From NCBI GenBank assembly GCA_003647385.1, contig QMMT01000093.1, positions 1 through 7,365 of the forward strand: a DNA stretch of 7,365 nucleotides, given 5' to 3'. The stretch comes from Deltaproteobacteria bacterium (GTDB lineage: Bacteria > Desulfobacterota > Desulfobacteria > Desulfobacterales > Desulfobacteraceae). Each line of letters starts with the position of its first letter. Position 1 is the first letter of the stretch. The position numbers and the translations under genes are program-made. The notes beneath the pieces are model-generated. The model saw nothing but the letters and a program-made list of their open reading frames with translations. It had not been told where the DNA came from and ran no database searches. This document shows positions 1-5,933 of the stretch, in pieces.

Positions 1-3
1 GAT

Positions 4-26
4 TTAATATAGCTCATCTATATTAA
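4..26. repeat. AT-rich 9-bp inverted repeat, possible operator
   Basis: Perfect 9-bp arms (TTAATATAG at 4-12, CTATATTAA at 18-26) flank a 5-nt spacer. The right arm contains TATATT (19-24), which matches a sigma70 -10 box at 5 of 6 positions; its -35 would lie outside the window. With almost no GC it would be a poor RNA hairpin, so a dimeric-regulator site overlapping a promoter is the likelier reading. It lies about 100 bp upstream of the aminotransferase gene. Function is inferred only. Confidence 0.35.
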
Positions 27-113
27 TAGCCCTGATCCGGCTCTTTTCCTGACAAAGGAGATGAAAACAAGTGGCATTATATCCGGCGAATGTTTTAAAA
101 AATCATTTTTTGA

Positions 114-119
114 AAGGAG
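114..119 (+). promoter_or_regulatory. Shine-Dalgarno site of the aminotransferase gene
   Basis: AAGGAG sits 6 nt before the ATG at 126. This is an ideal ribosome binding site and fixes that start. Confidence 0.8.
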
Positions 120-125
120 CTTAAC

Positions 126-968
126 ATGCCTGAGTTGTCCTATTTAAATGGAAAAATACGTCCCATCAGTGAAACCTATGTTCCGGTTGAAGACAGAGGA
201 TATCAGTTTGGGGATGCGGTTTATGAATTCATCGCAAGTTACAATGGAAAAATGTTTTGCATGAAAGAACACCTCGACCGGCTACAGCATTCCATGCAAG
301 GCCTTTCTTTCCCAAAACTTTCTGAAACTTTTATTGAGAATGCTGTTTTCGAGCTTTTTGAGAAAGCTGAGATTCCCAGGGCGGGGATATATATTCAGGT
401 TTCAAGGGGGGTTGCTCCAAGGGACCATGCCTGGCCTAAAGAGATAAAACTACAGGTAATAATGACCATAAAAGAGGTTAAAGAGGTCCCTTTAAAATTA
501 CGGAAGGATGGGGTAGACATTATTATCGTACAGGATGAAAGATGGTCTAACTGTGATATAAAGACTGTCCAGATTCTCCCCAATGCAATGGCAAAGCAGA
601 AAGCAAAAAACCAGGGTGCCTATGATGCAATTTTTGTTTCAAAGGATGGAATCGTCAGAGAGGGTACAAGTTCTAATTTTTTTATTGTTAAAGACGGCAG
701 GCTCATAACCCCTCCTTTAACAAAAAATATTCTTCCCGGTATCACACGAAAGGTTGTGCTGGATCTTGCAGGTGATACAGGAATAAAAGTTGAAGAAAGA
801 TTTATTTTAAAAACTGAACTCTTTTCTGCCGATGAGGCATTTTTAACCGGAACCATTACGGAAATTTTAGGGATTAAAACAATTGACGGTATACAGATTG
901 GAAATGGCAAATCAGGAGAGATTACCCAAAAATTGTATAAGGCTTTAAGAGAAAAAGCAGAAATATAG
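126..968 (+). CDS. dat: D-amino-acid aminotransferase (PLP fold-type IV)
   Basis: A 280-residue class IV aminotransferase, about the usual length for D-amino-acid transaminase, which interconverts D-amino acids and 2-oxo acids (for example D-Ala plus 2-oxoglutarate to pyruvate plus D-Glu) in the cytoplasm. Visible signatures are YQFGDAVYE (26-34; Tyr33 matches the active-site Tyr of the Bacillus enzyme), the RGVAPRDH stretch with Arg99 and His101 (the carboxylate-binding pair that marks D-specific members), DIK with PLP-binding Lys146, LPNAMAKQ (151-158), and EGTSSNFF with Glu179 contacting the PLP ring nitrogen. The Arg-X-His pair argues against branched-chain aminotransferase or aminodeoxychorismate lyase. 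The product could feed D-Glu or D-Ala into peptidoglycan or serve D-amino-acid catabolism; the context does not decide. The secretion-ATPase gene starts within 10 nt of its stop. Confidence 0.88.
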   Translation: MPELSYLNGKIRPISETYVPVEDRGYQFGDAVYEFIASYNGKMFCMKEHLDRLQHSMQGLSFPKLSETFIENAVFELFEKAEIPRAGIYIQVSRGVAPRDHAWPKEIKLQVIMTIKEVKEVPLKLRKDGVDIIIVQDERWSNCDIKTVQILPNAMAKQKAKNQGAYDAIFVSKDGIVREGTSSNFFIVKDGRLITPPLTKNILPGITRKVVLDLAGDTGIKVEERFILKTELFSADEAFLTGTITEILGIKTIDGIQIGNGKSGEITQKLYKALREKAEI

Positions 969-972
969 GTGA
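967..972 (+). promoter_or_regulatory. Shine-Dalgarno site deciding the GspE start
   Basis: AGGTGA overlaps the aminotransferase stop codon and lies 5 nt before the ATG at 978. The competing GTG at 969 lies inside this element and has no comparable site upstream, so 978 is preferred. Confidence 0.65.
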
Positions 973-977
973 AACTT

Positions 978-2807
978 ATGCAGGATCAAAAAGACAAAAG
1001 ATTTTCCTCACAAAATATCTGCAAAGTTCTTTTGGCTGCCAAATTAATTTCAAAGGAACAGGCTCAGGATCTTTTAAAAAAAGAGAACAGGGTACGAGAT
1101 ATTCTCCTCAAACAGGTCATAAAGAAAAACGATAAAAATTTATCAAAAGAGCAGCAGGCAGCCCTGATTTCTTTTATTGATGTCATTTTATATTTTAAGA
1201 TAGAAAGGAAAATGAAAGGACAGCCTTCAAAAAAGATTGATGAAGATTTGATTTACCATGCTTTAGCCAAAGCCTGGAAAGTTCCTTATAAAAAGATTGA
1301 TCCATTGAAACTTGAGCTGAATCTTGTGACAGGGACGATATCAAAATCATTTGCGACCAAGCATTTATTGCTGCCGTTGATGATTGAGGAAGGTAAATTA
1401 ATAGTTGCAACCCCTGATCCCTTTAACTATGAGGCACTCAACGATGTTGAAATGGTATCAAAGCTTAAAGTAAAGACAGTTGTCAGTTCAAAATCAGATA
1501 TTGAAAAATTGATTAATGAGTTTTTTGGATTTAGATATTCCATTTCTGCAGCTGAAGATCTTTTCTCAACAAAGGGACTTGATATCGGAAATCTGGAACA
1601 GTTTGTCAGTCTGAAGTCCATGGATGATCTGCCGTCAACTGACCAGCATATTGTCAATGCTGTAAATCATCTTTTTACCTATTCATTTGATCAAAAGGCC
1701 AGTGATATCCATATTGAGCCCAAACGGGATATCTGTCTGGTCCGTATGAGAATTGACGGAGTGCTTCATACGGTTTACAAGCTTCCCAAAAAACTTCATA
1801 ATGCAGTGGTCAGCAGGATTAAAACCCTTTCCAGACTGGATATGGCTGAAAAACGAAGACCCCAGGACGGTCGAATCAAAATGGAAAAAGATAAGACTGA
1901 GGTTGAAATCAGGGTCTCCACCATTCCGGTGGCATTTGGTGAGAAAGTGGTGTTGAGGATTATGGACCCGGATGTCCTTTTCCAGGACCCTGAAATGCTG
2001 GGATTTTTTCGAGAGGATTTTGAAAAATATAAAAAACTGGTCGCCCTGCCATTTGGAATTGTTCTTGTAACAGGACCGACCGGATCAGGAAAGTCCACGA
2101 CGTTGTATTCAACCTTAAGAATGCTCTCTTCGCCTGAAGTCAATATTACAACCATTGAAGATCCCATAGAAATGATACATGAGGAGTTTAACCAGATTGC
2201 AGTACAGCCTTCAATCGGTGTGACATTCAGTGCTGTCTTAAGAAATATACTTCGCCAGGATCCTGATATTATTATGGTGGGGGAAATAAGAGATCTCGAA
2301 ACTGCTCAATCGGCAGTCCAGGCTGCTTTGACAGGGCATCTTGTCCTTTCTACGCTTCATACAAACGATGCAGTATCCACAATTTTCAGATTACTTGATT
2401 TAGGTATCCCCCCCTATCTTGTCCATTCATCATTAAATGGAATTGTCGCACAGAGGCTTGTCAGAAAAATCTGCCCCCATTGTGCCCAGGAATTTGAAAT
2501 GGATGCAAGAGAGCTTGCGGCCCTTGGACTTCACATTAAATCCAAAGGTGTGATCAAGCTTAAACATGGAAAAGGGTGTGTGAAATGCAGAAACACCGGA
2601 TATAAGGGGCGTACAGGAATTTATGAAATCATGCCGTATTCGGAAACACTTAAACAGCTGACAACGTCTGACACAAGTCTTGCAGATTTAAGGAAAAAAG
2701 CAGTGCAGGAAGGGCTTGTCCTTTTGCGGCAGAACGGTATTAAAAAAATGCTGCAGGGGCATACCACATATCAGGAGATCCTGAAGGTCAGCTGGGATCT
2801 GGTATAG
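978..2807 (+). CDS. gspE: GspE/PilB-family type II secretion or type IV pilus assembly ATPase
   Basis: A 609-residue cytoplasmic hexameric ATPase of the kind that powers pseudopilus or pilus assembly. Residues about 85-190 look like the T2SSE N-terminal domain; about 220-609 form the core. Seen in order: the DIHIEP motif typical of the core's N-terminal part, Walker A GPTGSGKST (366-374, Lys372), Asp box TIEDPIE (392-398), Walker B ending in Glu436 (IIMVGE), His box GHLVLSTLHTND (453-464), and a zinc tetracysteine C499-X2-C502...C534-X2-C537. All catalytic motifs are intact. The far N-terminus (1-85) is charged and not recognisable. GspE and PilB cannot be separated by eye, and no other secretion or pilus gene is nearby, so it is an orphan here. 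An upstream GTG at 969 would add three residues. Confidence 0.85.
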   Translation: MQDQKDKRFSSQNICKVLLAAKLISKEQAQDLLKKENRVRDILLKQVIKKNDKNLSKEQQAALISFIDVILYFKIERKMKGQPSKKIDEDLIYHALAKAWKVPYKKIDPLKLELNLVTGTISKSFATKHLLLPLMIEEGKLIVATPDPFNYEALNDVEMVSKLKVKTVVSSKSDIEKLINEFFGFRYSISAAEDLFSTKGLDIGNLEQFVSLKSMDDLPSTDQHIVNAVNHLFTYSFDQKASDIHIEPKRDICLVRMRIDGVLHTVYKLPKKLHNAVVSRIKTLSRLDMAEKRRPQDGRIKMEKDKTEVEIRVSTIPVAFGEKVVLRIMDPDVLFQDPEMLGFFREDFEKYKKLVALPFGIVLVTGPTGSGKSTTLYSTLRMLSSPEVNITTIEDPIEMIHEEFNQIAVQPSIGVTFSAVLRNILRQDPDIIMVGEIRDLETAQSAVQAALTGHLVLSTLHTNDAVSTIFRLLDLGIPPYLVHSSLNGIVAQRLVRKICPHCAQEFEMDARELAALGLHIKSKGVIKLKHGKGCVKCRNTGYKGRTGIYEIMPYSETLKQLTTSDTSLADLRKKAVQEGLVLLRQNGIKKMLQGHTTYQEILKVSWDLV

Positions 2808-2858
2808 CTTTTAAGCCAAAAGTCTATCTTAACAAATGAGCAATAATAAAAAAGACTG

Positions 2859-3887
2859 CTAATTTATTATATCATCCGGATGAATGGCATATTTTGAAGA
2901 CAGAATCATGACGGTTGATGCAATATCTTCGGTATGAAGTACAATCAGTTTGCCGGATTCCAGGTTTTCTAAACCCATAGACTTTTTCTTTTCGGGCCGC
3001 CAGAGCGTGAAGTCTTTTGTCGCATTTATCCGAAGAACCGAATATATCTGCCCGGGTTTAATCTTGTCTTTACCCAAATCAATAAAGGCGATTCGATAAT
3101 CATTAATCATCACATTATTACCTTCGGAACAGATAATTCTTGCATCAATGGGGTCAGGATTGTCGTCAACCGTTAAAATTGTGTTCCGCTTATAGTATTC
3201 CATAACCAAGTCATCTTTTTTCACAGTCCTGTAGGCCTTGGTGATGATTCCTGATGCATAGGTCGCCTTATTATCAAGTATTTTGACTGTAGCATTGATC
3301 AAATGCTTTATCCCGTTAAATGGTTTGTCATGAATTTTATCTCCTATTTTTTCGGCAGTGAAAACATGGTAAATCCTGCCGGGAATAAGTGTCCCGGTAC
3401 CCGAAGATTTTATGTAGACAATGTCACCGGCAGACATCATGAGATTGCCCTCTTCTTCCCTGATGATGGATCCAAGGGATTGCTGGGCCTCTTTTTTGAC
3501 AAACCCGATATGATCCATTTCGGAAAAAGAAAAAGATGTTTCAGCCTTGATGGGAATAATTTCTTTTTTAACTTTTTGGACCTTTACAATTTTTGGTTTA
3601 AGCGCTGCTTTTTCTTTTAAAAAGATCTGAATTTTTTTTCCCGGATATATCCAATGGGGATTTTTAATATCATCGTTTATTTCCCAAAGTCCCGGCCAGT
3701 CCCATTGGGAATTATAGAATTTTTGGGATAAATCCCATAAGGTATCCCCTTTTTTAATCGTATAATAAAACCCTGAATCTTCTCCAGGGATAAATTCTTT
3801 GTCACTTTGGGCAAATCCCATTGAATAAAACGCAAAGCCTAAAATGGTTAAAGCAACTGCTACAATCATTGTTTTATGGTTTCGCAT
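2859..3887 (-). CDS. Exported LysM-domain protein with duplicated C-terminal region
   Basis: A 342-residue protein with an N-terminal signal peptide (basic start, hydrophobic 7-25, likely cut after Ala26 in GFAQS). One LysM peptidoglycan-binding domain spans about 42-90: YTIKKGDTLWDLSQKF at its start, an LWEIN core and an IYPGKKIQI end, enlarged by a tryptophan-rich insert (QWDWP). A lysine-rich linker (91-115) follows. Residues 139-228 and 249-341 appear to be two diverged copies of one beta-rich unit: each has an IV(Y)I/IAFI strand, a (I/K)PG(R/Q)IY turn, and an ending with ITKAYRTVKKDDLV or LSSKYAIHPDDII. No catalytic motif is visible, so a structural cell-wall-associated or periplasmic role is inferred. 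A strong AGGAGGA lies just upstream of the ATG. It is convergent with gspE and divergent from the HD gene, so it is probably monocistronic in this direction. Confidence 0.85.
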   Translation of the reverse strand: MRNHKTMIVAVALTILGFAFYSMGFAQSDKEFIPGEDSGFYYTIKKGDTLWDLSQKFYNSQWDWPGLWEINDDIKNPHWIYPGKKIQIFLKEKAALKPKIVKVQKVKKEIIPIKAETSFSFSEMDHIGFVKKEAQQSLGSIIREEEGNLMMSAGDIVYIKSSGTGTLIPGRIYHVFTAEKIGDKIHDKPFNGIKHLINATVKILDNKATYASGIITKAYRTVKKDDLVMEYYKRNTILTVDDNPDPIDARIICSEGNNVMINDYRIAFIDLGKDKIKPGQIYSVLRINATKDFTLWRPEKKKSMGLENLESGKLIVLHTEDIASTVMILSSKYAIHPDDIIN

Positions 3888-3890
3888 ATT

Positions 3891-3897
3891 TCCTCCT
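3891..3897 (-). promoter_or_regulatory. Shine-Dalgarno site of the LysM gene
   Basis: On the minus strand AGGAGGA ends 3 nt before the ATG (3887-3885). The match is very strong though the spacing is slightly short, and it supports this start. Confidence 0.75.
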
Positions 3898-3924
3898 GAT
3901 CCGCCTTTGTTTAATCATGAATTC

Positions 3925-3954
3925 TTGACTTTATTTAAACTATAGTTCTATAAA
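3925..3954 (+). promoter_or_regulatory. Sigma70-like promoter for the HD/REC-HD-GYP/motAB operon
   Basis: TTGACT (3925-3930), an 18-nt spacer, then TATAAA (3949-3954). Both boxes match consensus at 5 of 6. Transcription would start near 3961, giving a leader of about 40 nt before the ATG at 4001. This placement argues against the upstream TTG at 3965 as the start codon of the HD gene. Confidence 0.6.
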
Positions 3955-3961
3955 AAGTCAA
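3933..3961 (-). promoter_or_regulatory. Sigma70-like promoter for the LysM gene
   Basis: The minus strand reads TTGACT (3961-3956), a 17-nt spacer, then TTAAAT (3938-3933). The -35 matches 5 of 6 and the -10 matches 4 of 6. Transcription would start near 3926 and give a leader of about 40 nt. It overlaps the opposing promoter almost completely. Confidence 0.55.
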
Positions 3962-3981
3962 GAATTGTTGCGAATTGTTGC
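3962..3981. repeat. Tandem 10-bp direct repeat, possible operator
   Basis: GAATTGTTGC occurs twice head to tail (3962-3971, 3972-3981), followed by GA as a third-unit start. The first copy overlaps the right promoter arm, and the pair covers the predicted transcript start and early leader of the rightward operon. One helical turn per unit suits a protein that binds one DNA face. Function is inferred. Confidence 0.7.
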
Positions 3982-4000
3982 GATTATCATAGGATTTGGA

Positions 4001-4558
4001 ATGAAAATGAAACATATTGCTAACCTGCTGTTTGAGGTGAGAATATTAAAAGACATCAAAAGATCAGGATATGCTTTCTTAGGATCGGGAAAGGAAAGTA
4101 TTGCCGAACATAGCTATATAACAAGCTTTATTTGTTTTGCCATGGCTAAAATTGATCCGGATATTGATAGTGAAAAATTGGTGGCCATGGCCCTGGTCCA
4201 TGATATTGCCGAGGCAAGGACAGGAGATTTTAACTATGTAGAAAAAAAATATTCCATGGTGAATGAAGCCAAAGCAATTTCTCATTTGATAAAGCACCTT
4301 CCTTTTGGTAATGATATTAAAAATCTTATAGATGAGTTTAATTTAAGCGAGACAAAAGAAGCAAAACTAGTGAATGATGCAGACCAGATATCTTTTATCC
4401 TTGAATTAAAAAAAATGGCGGATACCGGAGCAAAAGGTCCTGAAAAATGGTTGCCTGTTGTCCTTAAAAGACTTAAAACTAATACAGGTAAAAAAATTGC
4501 CCAAAGTGTCATGGAGACCCATTGGGATGAATGGTGGATGAATGATTACTCTGAATAA
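4001..4558 (+). CDS. HD-domain phosphohydrolase (HDDC2/YfbR-like)
   Basis: A 185-residue single-domain HD protein. Metal-site residues are in place: AEHSY with His37, ALVHD with His67-Asp68, AE-x2-TGD with Glu71 and Asp76, and NDADQ with Asp128. The order and spacing match the YfbR/HDDC2 group, whose studied members are 5'-deoxynucleotidases, so nucleotide monophosphate hydrolysis in the cytoplasm is plausible; the substrate cannot be read from sequence. The ATG at 4001 has AGGA 6 nt upstream (3991-3994). The reading frame is open back to a TTG at 3965, but that lies at or beyond the predicted transcript start and is not favoured. It is the first gene of the rightward operon; its stop is in the same frame as the next gene, 30 nt before it. 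Confidence 0.85.
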   Translation: MKMKHIANLLFEVRILKDIKRSGYAFLGSGKESIAEHSYITSFICFAMAKIDPDIDSEKLVAMALVHDIAEARTGDFNYVEKKYSMVNEAKAISHLIKHLPFGNDIKNLIDEFNLSETKEAKLVNDADQISFILELKKMADTGAKGPEKWLPVVLKRLKTNTGKKIAQSVMETHWDEWWMNDYSE

Positions 4559-4588
4559 ACAACGAATAATCTGGTATTTCTATATATC

Positions 4589-5929
4589 ATGAATAAAGAG
4601 TTGGTTTCTTTACTTTATATTTGTGATTTTAAAACAAATGTTGATCTGTCGAAATTTTCGAAGGCAAATGGGTTTGTTCTCCAAAAATGCCATGATGCGG
4701 CAACCGGTTGTGACCAGGCAAGATTAAAACAGCCCGATCTTATCCTTATTGACTTGGATATCAATAAATCTACGATCTTTGAACGTGAAATTAATGTACT
4801 TTTTAATATTGAATTCAATTTTAAGCCGGCTGTTTTTCGTATTTTATCCAAAATTCCTGGTTCCAAAAAAAGACTGGAACTGATGCACAAGGGATATGAT
4901 GATTTCTTAATCAAGCCTTTTCTAACACAGGAAGTAAAAGAAAAGTTCAATATCTATCATCAGCTTAAACATCTCAACCAAAAAATTATTAACCAGGACA
5001 AGAAACTTGAAAAAAGCTTTAACTATCTGGATAAATTCAAAGACGAGCTTAAAAAAACAAAAACAGAGCTTTTTGAAGAACGGGCCACATTGAATAATGC
5101 GTTAAAACAAGTGAATCAAATGACGCATGAGCGAAATCGAATAAAAAAAGAAATAAAAGAGATAAGAAAGATTCTTTTTGACAACATAGAAGGGTTTGGG
5201 GATCTGATTTATAGTTTGATTGAAACAAGAATTGAAAAAAACAGGGGGCATGGCGAACGCGTGGCCCATATTGCCCATTTTATTGCAAAAAATCTTAAAT
5301 TTGATGAAAAAAAGTTGGAGGATCTTCGCAAAGCTGCTATGTTACATGAAGTTGGACTTCTTTTTGCTCCGCAGGCAGTATTAACAAAAAGAAAAGACCA
5401 GCTCACGGAATATGAAAAAGATTTTTTTTTTCAGTATCCGGTCAAGGGCGCCTATCTTATTTCCAACTGCACCCAATTTGATAATTGTGCCGAGATACTT
5501 CGGCATTTGAATGAGAATTCAGATGGGACCGGCAGGCCACAGGGATTAAAGCGAAGATATATTCCTTTATTGTCAAAGGTTTTAGCAGGAGCCGATGTGT
5601 TTGATACACTAAAAGAAGAAAAAGATGTGTCATCCCTGGAAAAATTTTTAGAAAAACTGGAAACATTTTCAGGGACCAGACTTGACCCTGCTATCGTTGC
5701 CTGGCTTGAAAAGTATGCTGTGCTCCATATGGGATCTGATTCATATAAGGTAAAAGGTGTAGGCATTCATCAACTTGAACCTGGTATGGCTCTTGGAACG
5801 GCACTTTTTACAAACACGGGAACCAAACTTTTTTCTGTAAATACTTTACTTACACAAGAAGCTATTGATAAGATTAAAAAATATAACAGGGAGTATCCTG
5901 TTGATGAAACTGTTTATATAAGGACTTAA
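4589..5929 (+). CDS. REC - coiled coil - degenerate HD-GYP protein
   Basis: A 446-residue response-regulator-like protein. Residues 5-115 form a receiver with probable phospho-acceptor Asp55 (LILIDLD), Ser87, Phe106 and Lys109-Pro110; only one acidic residue (Asp13) is visible where an acidic pair is usual. Residues about 115-195 are a charged heptad-like coiled coil. Residues about 200-345 are an HD-GYP domain: His221 (HGERV), His253 and Asp336 (ADVFD) are kept, but HD is HE, the DIGK lysine is Leu257, the HP histidine is Tyr283, the HHE motif aligns as LNE and GYP is GRP. It is therefore probably not a c-di-GMP phosphodiesterase. The C-terminal 60 residues carry the LEPGMALG-type segment often found after such domains. 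There is no clear Shine-Dalgarno site before the ATG, so coupling to the gene upstream is possible. motA follows after 4 nt. Confidence 0.82.
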   Translation: MNKELVSLLYICDFKTNVDLSKFSKANGFVLQKCHDAATGCDQARLKQPDLILIDLDINKSTIFEREINVLFNIEFNFKPAVFRILSKIPGSKKRLELMHKGYDDFLIKPFLTQEVKEKFNIYHQLKHLNQKIINQDKKLEKSFNYLDKFKDELKKTKTELFEERATLNNALKQVNQMTHERNRIKKEIKEIRKILFDNIEGFGDLIYSLIETRIEKNRGHGERVAHIAHFIAKNLKFDEKKLEDLRKAAMLHEVGLLFAPQAVLTKRKDQLTEYEKDFFFQYPVKGAYLISNCTQFDNCAEILRHLNENSDGTGRPQGLKRRYIPLLSKVLAGADVFDTLKEEKDVSSLEKFLEKLETFSGTRLDPAIVAWLEKYAVLHMGSDSYKVKGVGIHQLEPGMALGTALFTNTGTKLFSVNTLLTQEAIDKIKKYNREYPVDETVYIRT

Positions 5930-5933
5930 GCGT

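Larger units (their letters stand above)
3920..3966. repeat. 13-bp perfect inverted repeat spanning the divergent promoters
   Basis: Arms AATTCTTGACTTT (3920-3932) and AAAGTCAAGAATT (3954-3966) are exact reverse complements separated by 21 nt. Each arm contains the -35 box of one of the two opposing promoters. A smaller 10-bp palindrome, AACTATAGTT (3938-3947), sits near the centre. The symmetry could reflect the paired promoters, a bound dimeric regulator, or both. Confidence 0.8.

Noticed and set aside
61..147. Short frame from the ATG at 61
   Set aside because: AAGGAG directly abuts this ATG with no spacing, and the frame runs into the aminotransferase gene; no recognisable peptide results.
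395..583. Reverse-strand open frames inside the aminotransferase gene (also 620-910)
   Set aside because: They are antisense to a well-supported gene, lack ribosome sites, and encode no recognisable domain.
969..977. GTG at 969 as the start of the GspE gene
   Set aside because: It lies inside the AGGTGA element that is ideally spaced for the ATG at 978, and it has no good ribosome site of its own.
2808..2858. Terminator between the convergent gspE and LysM genes
   Set aside because: Only weak stems are present (CTTTT with AAAAG at 2808-2822, AGTCT with AGACT far apart); none is GC-rich or followed by a proper T-run on either strand.
3965..4000. TTG at 3965 as the start of the HD gene
   Set aside because: It sits at the predicted transcript start and in the tandem repeat; the ATG at 4001 has AGGA at proper spacing and gives a family-typical N-terminus.
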